Below are positions 22,501 to 33,571 of a stretch of 64,000 nt of DNA, piece by piece. How positions within the stretch are numbered: the first letter of the stretch is position 1; each line of letters starts with the position of its first letter. A program made the translations under genes and the position numbers. Source of the stretch: Lasioglossum baleicum (lineage: Eukaryota; Arthropoda; Insecta; Hymenoptera; Halictidae); NCBI RefSeq assembly GCF_051020765.1, contig NC_134933.1, forward strand, positions 11,567,461 to 11,631,460. Direction: 5' to 3'. The notes below the pieces were generated by a model. The model saw only the letters and a list, made by a program, of their open reading frames with translations, ran no database searches and was not told the DNA's origin.

Positions 22501-25500
22501 AAAATACCTTCTGTTTAGAGTGCTCGGTATAACTGGTTCTCCAGCTTTGCTAGAAACTATAAGTAAAAAATGAAAACTTGGAAATGTTGTATTTAATATT
22601 GCAATATATACCTGTTTTGTGCCCAAAATGAGTATTCGTTGGGACGTTCCCATTTCCAGGGATGATGTATCGATAAACTATCCCCGGATTTGGTTCTTGG
22701 TATAGAACCTAGTGGAAACATTAATATACAGACTTTATATACAATATAATAAGGTAATATACAAAAGATAAAATATTCACCATGACATCGATTGGCTCTT
22801 GCAATGGGCCAGTAGCAGAGAAGCTTTCCAGATGCTGAGACCCTTGACGAAGGTACACGAAAGTTGTTCCAGCTGCTTGATATTTGCCGGACAAGTTAAT
22901 ATTGTAATTCCCATTGAGTAAAAAGCTGCCATTTTGCAACTTGATCGCTGAAAAAATAATTTCAAAGTTTATTCCGCGTCAATTGCTTACTTCCTAATTT
23001 TCTGTCAATTTCGAAAGGTTCGTTTCACCCAGCAATGTAATAATTATAATGCGGATCTTTGAAATCGAATCATTTTTCCAAATACCCGTCCTCTCTAAGT
23101 TGAGTCTAAATTGATTCTATATTTTCAATTAAATCCAGGAACGTCCCTGTTCTTTTAATTATTTTATTAAGCTGAAACTTTTCCTCTCCATTTGATCGTG
23201 ATTCAAACATGAATGAAAAAAGCCGATCATTTTCATTGTTCGACCTAATAATAATGCAACACGTGGCAAAACCACATTTCACAAAGTACTTTTCGAGATG
23301 CGAATTAACACATTCACGAGTGCATTAGAGACTATTAGAGAGATCACGGTCGATAAACCTAACAGCCTCCCCCACCCCCCGTGGCTAATTATTTCACGCT
23401 CGTGTCATGCGTTGAGAAGTAAATCGCATAATCAGTCATCTAATGAAACGTATAGTCATTCACGGAGCTGGAATACGGGAATCGCTGTCTCTGTCGGTGT
23501 TGTGTACGCGATATGATACATTAGAAATATAGACACGTCATTTATTACCCGCTGGTTTGTCTTTCATCTCTCTTCAGGCGTAGTTGAACGAAACATTAGA
23601 TTGATATTAGCAGCCATTAGAGAGCAAATTCGCTCGGAGGAAAAACTGCAATCTCTTCATCTCGTTCCGTAAAATAACTAACACTTCGTACGTAATTATT
23701 GTACACGTGTGTCTTTGAAAATAGTCCACGTGATTGATAGTGTACCAGTGATTATTTTATTTTTAAGGAAATCGATCGGTGACAAATTATTTTCAGAACG
23801 TCACAATACATTGTTGAATCGTAGAAAGCATAAACAGGTTCTATTAATACAGCTTACTCAATGGTTTCAGTTTCCGACATAACCCCGCCGTTTCGATAGG
23901 AAACGTCATCGTAACTTTGACGAAATGCCAACAAAGCGTTCGATTCTGTTATGAATTTAATATAGACATGCGAAACGGTTGTCAGGAACTCGCATTAACG
24001 CTGACGAGATTGATCACTATTCTAAAACCTTCGGATAGTTTCACGTTATTTCACACCTACCTAGCCCCTTTCATATCCAAAGAATGGACACACATCGGAA
24101 ACGTTCTGCGCGGCGTTTAATCTTCTTAGCGATCTATGACACGTCGATTGACCGCCGTAAAAATCCTGATCGCAATCGTTTAGCCAAGAATTATACCCCC
24201 TTCTTACAAGGGCGCTGGTCGGCGTGGATTTTACGACCGATCGATTTATACGATCCGCGATAGATACGTTCCAGGAAACGGCACATTCATAATAACAACT
24301 TTTTGAGTTTCGCAAGGCGCGGGAAAATGAAACTGATCGGCGATATAATTGGGCCGCGGAATTTTATGTGTCTCTGTACGAAATTATTACACACCTTTCC
24401 AATAATACATAATAATACGCTTCTATTATTCGCATTTGACCCATGAGAGTGTGTAGTAAATTCTTCCTTATCGAGGAGGGTGTGTACATGTTTCAAGATG
24501 TGTTATTCGAAACATTACATTTATTTTTTTCATTATATAGGGTGTGGCCGGACGGGTGGAACAGCCGAGCAGTGGGTGATATTACATGTAAAACTAAGTC
24601 GAGAAAAAGGAATAACATTTCACGTTTGACGCTTCCTTTTCGAGAAAATCGAGTTTCAAGTTCCGCTAGGTTCGCATAATGTAGTATATCACAAAGTAGA
24701 ATTGGTTGATCATGGTCAGACGCGTCAGACGATTCCTATGCAATAGCACGGGTATTCGCTGCATTTTCAAACTCAATTTTCTCGAAAACGAAGCGTCAAA
24801 CAAAAAAGTGTTATTCCTTTTTTGCGACTTATTTTTACATGTAGTATCACTCCCTGCTCGGTTGTACCACTCGTCCGGCAGAGTTGGGCAAAAATTTAAT
24901 CAACGATTGATGATTAACTTCATCAATCGATTGCATCAATCGTCGATTTTTCATTGTTTACCTTTTTTAATCGTACACATTAATCAATCAATCTTGATTA
25001 AAATTTTAATCGATTAATGCCCAACTCTGTCGTCCGGCCACACCCTGTATATACAGAAATAGAATAATATACGTATGTTTCTATTATTTAGAGCATATCG
25101 GTAAGTTAGATCTCGTGTATAGCACGTATCGATTTAAATTGTATTATGCTGTTATATTATTATTGGATTGCGGACCTTATGCAAAATAACAAATGTTTGC
25201 ATTGATTGCCAGACACCGGAGCCATATAAAAATTTTGTTCTTCTTTTAATTATCTTATTAAGGTGAAACTAATACACTGATGGCCTTAAATCTTTTTAAT
25301 AGTTCCACTCTTTTAAATTGTACGTGCCCATTTTTGTCATAAATACATAAAATGCGCAGAGTCTAGTTATTATGCAAGGTTGGCCTATGAGTACTTTGTT
25401 GCTAGTTCTGAGGTGCATTTAAAGCAGAACGCAGGAGATTTGCAGAATTCACCAATACATTGAAAGATCGAGATTAATCCAGAGCGATGATAATGAGACA

Positions 25501-27884
25501 GCGAACTAAGTTGAAGGATATCCTGTTGATCAACCTGCAAATGGTAATCCCGCAATAATTTGATCAGCTACCGCAAATACCCGCAATGAAATCACAGGCG
25601 AGTGTATAAAACTGTCAAGCGAGAACCAGGTAGGTTTAAATAAACAAATCCCGATCGTTATCGGTGTCGCAGCCAGCACACGTCAGGAATTATCAAGAAA
25701 TCCTAGAAACCAGATTCTCGAAGCGCAACACAGTGTGTGACATGCCTATCAACAGCTGTTGCAGTGCATTTGCCACAGACAGCTCTCCACGTCCCACTTA
25801 GCACGCGGACAGGAGATTGGATTACGAGAGGGTTGATGCTGCGAGGACTCGTTCATCCTACGGATTCGTACGATAACAGATCCCGCGTTGATAATAAAGG
25901 GCGATCGCGAAACCGACGACGCAAGCTGATTGCTTACAATCGCAAACAATCACGGCGACGATTCGCTCGCTGGCACAGTTCATTAAAATCAGTTTGCCGC
26001 GCGGCACGAACCAGGACTACGTGTATCAGCCCGATTCAATATTGCCTGGCAACCTTCGTTTGATCCCATTTCTCTTCATTCGTTATGCGCCCGTTCGTGT
26101 TCCGCTTTATTATCCCCACGGTCACTTTCACGCCTTTGTTGTCGAACGACGTGTTTGCGATTCCATAAATCGCGGGTTTTCTGCCCTGTCGTTCGACTTC
26201 ACCGAGATTGTCATTGATGATGTCATTCAGGTACGGCTGGATCTTCGATATTTCAATTAAGATATCCACTGTCCGCGTTCGGGTGACACGATTTTTGATA
26301 ATGAGTCTTTGTGGGACGACATCGCGTAAAATAAACTCGAGGAGATTCAGACAGTTACGTTTTTATTTTAAAAAAGTGTCCCAATTTCGTGGACTTTCTG
26401 CGTTCACTCATTTGATATTATAGTTAGGATGTCAATAGAATTAGTGAATTTTTCGAATCGTAAAGAATTTCTTCGCGGGCGTCATAAAGTTATTACTAGG
26501 CTGCCGATCTTTATGCATTTATGGTTCCTGAAAATTTTTTTAAATTCGTCTACGAAAAACTTTTTAAAAACCACGCTTATATTAAAATGTACTAAAAAGG
26601 AGAAAATAATTTTTATTCTGGTTCTCCATAAAATACCGAATCCAGTTAAATGATTAATAATATTTTTTCCCAAAATTCTAAGCGATTAGTTCAAACTTCC
26701 TTCTGTTATAAAATTAGTGTCGGAATAGATAGAAAAATTTAATATTTTAAATAAAATCATGACGTTAGTGACTATAAAAATAAAAGCGTGGTGCTGCCAC
26801 GAACATTATGTCAATATAGTTTAGCCCTCGACGCTTTTATTTTTATAGTCACTAATGTTACGATTTTATTTAAATTTATATTAAATTTTTCTATCTATTC
26901 CGACACTAATTTTATAAGAGAAGAAATTTTGAACTAATTGCTTAAAATTTTGGGGAAAAATATTATTAATCATTTAACTGGATTCGGTATTTTATGGAAA
27001 ACCAGGATAAAAATGATTTTCCCCTTTTTAGTGCCTTTTAATATAAGAGCGGTTTTTAAAAAGTTTTTATTATATATGTTATTTTCTACTTTTATTGTCA
27101 TCGGAAGCAAGTGTGTATACAAAATTTCAGCAAGATTGGGCTATGTGAAGAGGTTTAAAATACGATTACAAGATTTGACGCATACAACAACACGGCAAGT
27201 TAATATAAGCGTGGTAATAAAAATTGCAAATCGCATAAACATACACACTAATCCGCAGTCTAGTTATCACATAGTGTTGGCTGCCTTGCCGAAGCACGTG
27301 GAAATCTGTCAACGTCACAGCAGCCACACTAACCAATACGAAACTTTCAACATTTACTACATCGATTGTTGTTGCAACCTGAATTTGTTTAACCTTAAAC
27401 AGGAAACTGTGTCACGCAGATGTGTGCAGCATGGCGAGCGCTAAATTCGTAATCGAGAAGTATTCCAAATAACACTAATCACACCAGGCGATATGTGCAC
27501 ACATGGAATTTAATCCTGAAACATTCTCGCAATCGAGTTGCGAGATTCCAAGAAGTAGGCTCGTAAGTATCGCAAGATATTATCGCGAATATGTTTCAGA
27601 ATTTCAGTCCGCGCATTGTTTGGATAACGGAATGGATAGTCGAATAATAAGTATTCGTATACGGCGAGTTCTACTGCATTTTCGTCGTGCCTAAAAATAC
27701 ACAACGGTGCTAAATATACAATTGTCACTCCCTTACCCAAATAATTCTCCGTGTGTCGCAATTGTGTCACGTTCAGAGCCAAAGCACCTCGAGGAACTGT
27801 AGCTACTAGATTGTAACCCAGCTCCAAGGTCGGTTCCGTGAAAATCCCATCGATCAAGTGTCCACTGCAATAACTCGAGAAACA
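19428..27884 (-). CDS. ADAMTS-like matrix protein, 3' twelve exons (spacer, six TSP1 repeats, PLAC)
   Basis: Reading the - strand, exons are 27884-27737, 22947-22781, 22708-22612, 22556-22508, 22425-22301, 22149-22059, 21727-21484, 21134-20934, 20852-20691, 20382-20206, 19845-19629 and 19564-19428. All junctions agree in phase and the total is 1815 nt (604 residues plus TGA). The product starts inside the Cys-rich/spacer boundary (CSGHLIDGIF, LGYNLVATVPRGA), passes through the spacer (GSFLLNGNY, AGTTFVYLRQ, VLYQEPNPGIVYRY), then six thrombospondin type 1 repeats with CSxxCG cores, and ends in a PLAC domain (ENPHCKDSISNC, YYQQFCCHSC). There is no metalloprotease domain in what can be seen, so this is an ADAMTSL-type glycoprotein of the extracellular matrix. 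Drosophila lonely heart is the closest named insect relative I can suggest, but orthology is untested. The 5' part is missing from this model. Confidence 0.9.
19629..19845 (-). CDS. ADAMTSL exon: TSP1 repeat 6 and linker
   Basis: Encodes CSRSCGKGIQEREVKCLNRN, then LHCKEKDKPTPRRTC and a polar linker (HVSENHHRVLQVQDDPEISN), ending AATG|GTATAT in phase 1. Confidence 0.9.
20206..20382 (-). CDS. ADAMTSL exon: TSP1 repeat 5
   Basis: The acceptor TTATTTCTCAG precedes CSSQCDSGEQVREAVCVTT. The usual CG after the second Cys is CD here, which is a mild deviation. It ends MNCPATKPETRKPCNGPPC and WFISEWAE at GAA|GTAATA. Confidence 0.9.
20477..20677. mobile_element. Family A MITE filling an ADAMTSL intron
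   Basis: The left end TAGATTGCGTATCTTTATGC and the right end TGCACAAAGATCCGCAGTCTA are 201 bp apart. It takes up two thirds of the 308-bp intron 20383-20690 and ends 13 bp from the 5' splice site of the TSP1 repeat 4 exon. Confidence 0.8.
20691..20852 (-). CDS. ADAMTSL exon: TSP1 repeat 4
   Basis: Encodes CSSECGTGVQTRKVFCESRP, then FCDHSTRPETTRTC and QWFTGPWSE, ending GAG|GTACAA. The donor lies only about 13 bp from the end of an inserted family A element. Confidence 0.9.
20934..21134 (-). CDS. ADAMTSL exon: TSP1 repeat 3
   Basis: A phase 0/0 exon encoding CSTSCGPGKRTRMATCVTQG, then PCDLETKP and EPCDYGPC, a Ser/Thr linker and the lead-in QWLYTDWSEG. The acceptor TTAAAG is weakly pyrimidine-rich. 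Confidence 0.88.
21484..21727 (-). CDS. ADAMTSL exon: TSP1 repeat 2
   Basis: Starts after CACTAAAG and encodes WRAGPWNHCSVTCGTGTRAR, then ELECVQE, CMEPKILP and SEPCEMPAC. It ends with the WNVGTWSS lead-in of the next repeat at TCG|GTATTA. The sequence just upstream of the acceptor comes from a family A transposon end. Confidence 0.9.
21738..21790. mobile_element. Family A MITE fragment at a 3' splice site
   Basis: TTTTTATGCAAAATAAATATTGTC is the family A left-end interior. On the - strand it gives TATTTATTTTGCATAAAAA, ending about 11 nt before the acceptor of the exon 21484-21727. The rest of the element is eroded. Confidence 0.5.
22059..22149 (-). CDS. ADAMTSL exon: rest of TSP1 repeat 1
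   Basis: Encodes EHTQTVVPGKRCHTEKPRDV followed by QRCNTTPCPP and ends CCCAG|GTAAGC (phase 2). It completes the CSQTCGGG-...-RC-...-RCN--PCP repeat begun in the previous exon. Confidence 0.87.
22301..22425 (-). CDS. ADAMTSL exon: linker and start of TSP1 repeat 1
   Basis: Starts after TTATTTTTCAG. Encodes VESGPAINNGTQSPY, a basic patch (RRYKKRK) and FVWKAVGYTGCSQTCGG, ending at GGAG|GTATCT. The basic patch could be a glycosaminoglycan-binding or protease site; that is inference. Confidence 0.87.
22508..22556 (-). CDS. ADAMTSL exon: short linker (49 nt)
   Basis: Lies between CTTATAG and AGAAG|GTATTT. Encodes SSKAGEPVIPSTLNR, entering in phase 1 and leaving in phase 2. No domain; it links the spacer to the first C-terminal TSP1. 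Confidence 0.8.
22612..22708 (-). CDS. ADAMTSL exon: end of spacer
   Basis: Encodes VLYQEPNPGIVYRYIIPGNG followed by NVPTNTHFGHKT and ends ACAG|GTATAT (phase 1). The strand exchange V-YQE-NPGI-Y-Y closes the spacer fold. Confidence 0.9.
22781..22947 (-). CDS. ADAMTSL exon: core of spacer domain
   Basis: Starts after TTTTTTCAG and encodes IKLQNGSFLLNGNYNINLSG, then KYQAAGTTFVYLRQG and FSATGPLQEPIDVM, ending ATG|GTGAAT (phase 0). The NGNY...AGT-F-Y pattern is diagnostic of ADAMTS spacer module 1. Confidence 0.92.
24540..25045. mobile_element. Inverted-repeat element with GGGTGTGGCCGGACG ends
   Basis: GGGTGTGGCCGGACG at the left and CGTCCGGCCACACCC at the right are exact inverses. Inside, TTTGACGCTTCCTTTTCGAG and AAGGAATAACA recur inverted, so without its insert the element is almost one long hairpin of about 350 bp. 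It is interrupted by a hAT-like element. Confidence 0.8.
24879..25029. mobile_element. hAT-like MITE nested in another element, 8-bp target duplication
   Basis: The ends CAGAGTTGGGCA and TGCCCAACTCTG are perfect 12-bp inverted repeats. It is flanked on both sides by TCGTCCGG (24871-24878 and 25030-25037), an exact 8-bp duplication typical of hAT insertion. Length is 151 bp, with ATCGATTG-type palindromes inside. Confidence 0.88.
25164..25365. mobile_element. Family A MITE, full length
   Basis: TGGATTGCGGACCTTATGC at the left and ACATAAAATGCGCAGAGTCTA at the right, 202 bp. The interior GCATTGATTGCCAGACACC and CATTTTTGTCATAAAT are shared with the copies at 34110 and 45981. Confidence 0.75.
26497..27262. 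mobile_element. Composite element with family A ends around a foldback
   Basis: The outer ends TAGGCTGCCGATCTTTATGC and ACTAATCCGCAGTCTA are family A termini, but 766 bp apart instead of 200. The interior is the foldback 26552-27073 plus about 190 bp with AATATAAGCGTGG, a further copy of the foldback arm tip. Confidence 0.55.
26552..27073. repeat. Large foldback: arms of about 240 bp, 43-bp spacer
   Basis: 26552-26788 and 26832-27073 are inverted copies, about 90% identical by eye, joined by 43 bp. The closing stem is TAGTGACTATAAAAATAAAA then GCG against its inverse. Both arms carry ACCGAATCCAGTTAAATG and TTAGTGTCGGAATAGATAG. There is no coding capacity beyond mirror-image short frames. Confidence 0.85.
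27737..27884 (-). CDS. ADAMTSL exon: end of Cys-rich region, start of spacer
   Basis: The acceptor TGGTTGCAG precedes TGT TTC TCG. The exon encodes CFSSYCSGHLIDG, then LELGYNLVATVPRGALALNV and ends HTENYLG-type residues at TTGG|GTAAGG (phase 1). Joining to the next exon gives NYLAIKLQNG, the usual spacer motif. The intron that follows is 4.8 kb. Confidence 0.88.
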
Positions 27885-29916
27885 CTGCAACCAGAATTAG
27901 CATGGCGTTAATTCATTATTCATGTATTTATTGAATTTTCTAACAGCCAAGACGAGTTTCATCATTCCCGAGCGGTTTTCGATCGCGAATGCGCTAAGAC
28001 GTCTACATTTTATAGAGTAATTAAGGGATTATGTTCAGGCATTTTATCAGCTAATCGATTATTCAGTGCTTCAATATCCTTTAATTAGTCATGCGATGAA
28101 AGAGCGAATGTGTTCAGTATACGTTCCTTTTAAATTGTTTATGTATAGTAAATAATTATTGTAGATGATATCAAGATAAGATTAAAAGTATATATTATTA
28201 AAATAAAAATATTCTGTGTTCTGCATAAAAATTGATTTCACCCCTTACTCCGGCGTTAGTTAGGTGGTGTCTCACAGACCCCAGAGATTTTAGATTGATC
28301 GTATAACATTGTAACAACGCGTGACAGTTGTTAAGTATTTTTTAATAATAAAAATTTAATTTCGTGGATCTGCGTTTTTACTCTGATAAATTACAAGCCT
28401 CTTACGCAATACCTAATCTTTATATTTATGAAAAAGGTATTTATATTTCTATAATACAATATATTATTTCGGGGGCTCTGTGAGACCCCACCTTACCACT
28501 TACGATACATTTTCCCACCTTACCAACGCCGGGTTAATGACTTTATTTCGTTAAAAACAACATTACAATATTCCAGAATTTATATAATCTATTACTGTTT
28601 TATATTTCGCCCAACTAATTTATTCATAAATGAACCAATTGTTGGCACTTTTCATTGTACAATGAACTAAACGATACACATATTTATTACGTCATAAACA
28701 AGTGTGAAGCCCACTTTCGAACATATTTGTGTTTGCAGTCCCACCTCGAACAGTGATGAAACAGTATCAGAAAAGGAAATGCGCTTGCCTGAAAATTGTT
28801 AAGGGATCAGGTTTCCAGCAATCGAGGCCGATACCTTATTCAGTCATACGTATTTGAGTAGGTGACCACTCTAATCACTCGCAACAGTGTGGCAATCCTT
28901 TGTTTTCCCGATGAAACGTGACAATTTCGTTGTCGCATAAATTATAAATTGATTGCATTGTAGGTACTTATGATTATTAGAAATCTACCCACTTTTTTAA
29001 TTTTAGAAAAATCGTGGAAGTAACAATACATCTTTCCAACACGTCGGTTAAACAATTACTTTCCAATATTACCGACATAATCTTAAAGCTGTAAATACCT
29101 ATATTGTTCCAAATACGTTTGATTGGCTCATTCCATTTATGAATAATCTTAATTGATCGAACAATTTCGCAAACAAGTGTACATACTTAAAATTGGAATT
29201 CATGAAAAGCAAAAATTATTTGTGCAAGTAAAAATTTCAGGGCACACGGTTCCTCGAGTGTCGACGCAGCTAGTGTAGCACGGAAGTTCGCGAATCGCGT
29301 TCGGGACTCCATTCATCTCGTCATTCAGAATCGCCGATGTCTACGGAATAATTAGTCAAAACAGAAGTGCTGTTTACACACGTGGCTGCTTGACCGCGTC
29401 TGAGCAAACAGCCCCGCAGCGTTATTGAATCAAGTAGATCTGAGCCGCGAGCTTGCGACGCGAATTAGTAAGTCACAACACGTGTCGCGTGACACGTGTT
29501 TGGACGCGCGAAACCACGGCGAAAATTATGGCTGTGACTGCGCAAATTTAGACCCATCGTGTCGCGAACCTCTTCGGGCCTCGGCTGCGTTCTGTCCTCG
29601 AATCGAGGCAGCTGTCGAGTGCACCGGAAGTCGAGACACCGGACGTCGATACATCGATCGAGCACCACTCTTGGTCACTGACAGCACTTGGACCAGGAAT
29701 CTCAAGAATTTCTACGGCGCCGGACGCACACTTGTGTGGCCCTCGATGGAAGCACAGTGGCAGACACATGCAAATGTATCTGAAGACATGGTTGTACTTT
29801 CAGGATCTTCGTCATAAAAATTATGGAACATTTAATAATTACGAGTCAGAGTTTTGATGATACAATTTGTGTACTGTTTACCTGGATATCTCTCCAATAC
29901 TTATACAAAATACCTT

Positions 29917-30101
29917 TATACAAAATAAAAATGTTCTTCGTCAATTACAAGACACTGAAACCATGTAAAAATTCTTTCTATTTTTAACCATTTTAATAAA
30001 TTGCAAATAACATATGGACGCTCTTAAATTGTTCTAATATATTTACTGTTTTAAATTACATCCACCCATTTGTGTCACGAACGCATAAAATCCGCAGTCT
30101 A
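29917..30101. mobile_element. Family A MITE, left end eroded
   Basis: The right end ACGCATAAAATCCGCAGTCTA is intact; the left begins in ACAAAATAAAAATG. The next copy starts 7 bp downstream. Confidence 0.65.
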
Positions 30102-30107
30102 ATCATT

Positions 30108-30290
30108 TAGACAGCGGATCTTTATGCAAAATAAAATTTTTCCACTTGAATTGCGACAAACCGGAGTGACATAGAAATTTACTCAATAGGTTGAAAATGA
30201 TATGAAAGTATTTTGAAATCCGTCTTTATCCGTCTTTATCCGTTTTTAATGTTTTAAATTGCACCTACTCATTTTAGTCATAATTATATC
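30108..30290. mobile_element. Family A MITE, right end lost
   Basis: The left end TAGACAGCGGATCTTTATGC is followed by AAAATAAAATTTTTCC and the usual interior (TTGCGACAAACCGGAGTGAC). The right terminus has degenerated into TCATAATTATATC. Confidence 0.6.
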
Positions 30291-30917
30291 TATTAAATTA
30301 CATCTATTAATTATAATCATCCTGCTATGACGATGCTTTCAGGGTCTTTGTCATAAAAATGATGGAACATTTGATAATTATCAGCGAGAGTTTTGAAGAG
30401 ATACAATTTATATGCTGTTTATCTGAAATACTATATGTACATATACGTGTCTGCCACTGTACGTGCTTCCATCAAGGACCAATCGGCGTTGCATCGTGAA
30501 TTTGCATGAAATACCGTTTCGATATTAATCATGCTGCTATGACGATATTATTAGCATTCATGGTCCGCGCCTATGCGACCGTACGCGATTTTAATCGGAA
30601 ATAGAATAAGATATTGCAATGGTTTCCTGGAAAAGGATTCTTTGTCTCGTGGCAGAGGATACTTTGTGATTAGTAGCTATGCAAATCTGAGAAGCTGGAT
30701 TTACGATTCGCGCGAGACGATGCAGTGTTAAAAATAACGTAACGAGAAGGAAAAACCTGGTAGATATTGTAACATTGTCGAGTGTTCGGTGATTCTAGGG
30801 ATGATGAAGTTGAACATGATTTAAGGCGATAAGGAATTGTATGTTAAACTGCGCAGTACCCTACGTGGGTTAGCGTTACATGGGCGTGGAATCGGTATAT
30901 AGGACGCGAAAGACGAG

Positions 30918-30928
30918 TATAAATTATA
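30918..30928 (+). promoter_or_regulatory. Possible TATA element
   Basis: TATAAATTATA in a locally GC-rich setting, with a CRE-like TGACGTCA at 31110-31117. No gene follows that I can recognise, so it may be a non-coding transcript or chance. Confidence 0.2.
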
Positions 30929-31513
30929 GGGAAGACCACATGGCTATGTAGCAGCGAGTGCTTCGGTGGTGATTCAAGTCGGATCTGGAACTTCGTATCT
31001 ATTACTACCGTTTGATTGGGTGATTAATCACTGATGGCTTTCTTGAATGTTCTATTCTATTTCGGCTGCGCACGTAGTTTCGTAATTCGGGGATGCATCA
31101 CGGCCGACGTGACGTCAACACATTTATTTATTTATCCCACTTTACCAAGGTCACCGCGATCGTGTCAACAGATGGTTTCATTCTTACCGAATAATTATTA
31201 TTAAGCTATTCGCTCTAATCCTTTGCACAACATCGACTTCATTGTACAATTTTTTAAAAATGAATACACGGTCAGCTTTAATATTATACTTCTCTTATAA
31301 TCTCTTCTTTCACAATTACTGAAATTCTAAGAATCGTTTCCACGATCGAACCCTTGCGGTAATAAAAATGAATAATTGATATTGCATATTTGATGTGATG
31401 ATAAAAAAATGCTTGAAAGGTTAGAAAGCAATACAAGGCAATAAATGACGTCATAACACCAGCTGCCAAGATATACCAGGATTTTGCGATTTAAAATAAG
31501 TTTGAGTAATGAC

Positions 31514-31707
31514 TAGACTGCGGATCTTTATGCAAAATAAAAATGTTTTACATTGTTTGTGAGCGGCAGGAATAAAATACAAATTGATGTCATCCCTTAA
31601 TGACTCTGCTACACTAAAAACAACATCACAATGCTCTTAAATTATCTAATCTTTTATTGTTTTATAATTCACCCAACCAATTTCTTCACAAATGCATAAA
31701 GATCTTC
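31514..31707. mobile_element. Family A MITE
   Basis: TAGACTGCGGATCTTTATGC at the left is the best match to the family consensus. The right end AATGCATAAAGATCTTCG has lost the final GCAGTCTA. Confidence 0.7.
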
Positions 31708-33571
31708 GCACGAAAATCGAAGTTACTTTCCGAACGACGAGCTAATAGTATTAAGATGCATCCTATGCAACTATCCGCAGGGAACACCAATGTCGATTCA
31801 TCGTCGACGAACGTCCGCAATTGTCCTTGATACTTGCCAGAGCTGAACGCGGCGTTGTTCCGCTGCGCGACACTTCTTTTTTTCAGTAAAAGCTAATCAG
31901 TAACGTGCATATGAAAGCCGCGCCCAAAGTGACTCTCCTCACTCTGATTGGATTAACCCCGGATGAATGTCAAGTTGCTCGTTGCTCACACGATCGATGT
32001 TAATTGTATGAATATCGCATGAGCGAATTTATAAATCGACCCGTAGGGGAACAATGAGAACTCAGAGCCACGGTTCTCGATTACTGTTCGATAATGTCAA
32101 ACGACGTGAAACAGGTCCCTCACCCTACCGTTCTCTTCTCGTTTTATCGATCGATCGATATTAACGATGAGGGTCGACAGTATCATACCGACGAGTACCG
32201 GACGTTAACATTATCTTGCATCGATGGTTATCTAGGATTTATATTTATGACGGTGACGGTGATTTAGATGCATCCCCCCCGGCATTATAATTACAAAGAA
32301 ATTTATGGAATCTCTTAATTACGTAACGATTCGGTACGAAAACCTACCGACAATAATTTACTTACGGGGGTTACCATCGATAGCGCAATTTTCTCCGAGA
32401 CATGCAAATAAATGTAACGCGGCAACCCCTGGTTCGATCCACTTATGCATATTTTCTTCGAGGATATTGTGGCGCCTGGCGGCGTCACTGGCCAGTCGTG
32501 TTTTATTAGTACAATCTGGTACGGCAATTTCTAGACTATGGACAAGTACAGCTGAAATTCATCGTATCGTGAGCATGAGAGTTTTACAGTATTTTTAGAC
32601 CACAAATAGACGGCGTTCATTTGGACAGAGCACGTTGGAATCTTTTTTTCTCGGTGGAAAACGCGATAAAAATTATCTACAAATAAGTAAACAATTAAAA
32701 ATAAAATTATTTACACGTTAGCTAGTATACTGAATCTTCTAACGTCCCAAAAAACTGAAGCTGTTGCAATTTTGAAAAAGTTGTTCGCTTTTAAAAGGTG
32801 TACGAATATTGTGTATTTTCAAGATTTTATAAATTGTAAATATAGTGCAAGAAAATAATTAAACCGTACTTGAAAAATCCTGTGAAAGCGACTGAAACGT
32901 GTAAAAATTATTTAAGTAAAAAGAGAGATCCAGTTGATCGTGGATGGATCCTCGCGACCATGCCCGCTAATTCGGTGCCGTGAAATCACAAACTGTGGTC
33001 TCTGGACAGCTGCGGATCATTTGTCTTCAAGATATTATTTATTACTATAAAGACACTGTCTCTAGAAATCCTAGAATAATGTGCACACTATTTCTTCATC
33101 TACAATATCATCGTTTGCATATATTCGTCATCAGTGACATAATAGAGACAAAACACGGTAATCAACCAGTCTAGACAAAGATTTTTGTAAAAAAAAAGTA
33201 CAGTAGAACCGTGTGCCGGGAAGTATAAATCTGTGGAGGCGTTAGAGTGCATTAAACTATGTCGCGCGTGTTAACTTGTAATAAGCGAGTTATAATTCTA
33301 CCGGCTACATTTACAAGTGGGTCCCAGCGCGAACACACGTCAGGTGTTTACACTGTGATAAAACAACCTGCGTGGCTATGTGCGTGTTGAGTTTTCGGGC
33401 CGCTTGTGTAGGTGATTCCAGTGGAAACCGCCTTCCGGACGGCCTGGATAATACGCCGGGGGCATTGATAACAAACGTATCGCGCGGAATCCCGTGACCG
33501 AATGAAGTAACATCGTAAGCCCACGGAAATAGAGTGACTGGAAATTTGGTTATTCGTGTGGTACACACAGC

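Larger units (their letters stand above)
22948..27736 (-). other. 4.8-kb ADAMTSL intron with nested transposons
   Basis: It contains the nested pair at 24540-25045, a family A MITE at 25164 and the foldback at 26497-27262. The segment 25560-26270 is less AT-rich, with several overlapping open frames on both strands and no recognisable product. Confidence 0.65.
29738..30480. mobile_element. Composite inverted-repeat element holding two MITEs
   Basis: CGATGGAAGCACAGTGGCAG then ACAC at 29743 recurs inverted as GTGTCTGCCACTG...TGCTTCCATC near 30451, with four extra bases in the right copy. Inside, a block of about 100 bp (TTCGTCATAAAAATTATGG...) at 29807 recurs in direct orientation at 30345. 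Two family A elements lie back to back between them. Confidence 0.6.

Noticed and set aside
26938..27444. A 168-codon open frame on +
   Set aside because: Its first third runs through one arm of the foldback and mirrors the frame in the other arm; the rest has no family resemblance.
29425..29817. A 130-codon frame in a GC-rich patch
   Set aside because: All frames are open by composition, there is no domain, and it overlaps the inverted-repeat end at 29743.
32428..32440. GGTTCGATCCA resembling a tRNA B box
   Set aside because: No matching A box, acceptor stem or cloverleaf can be drawn around it.
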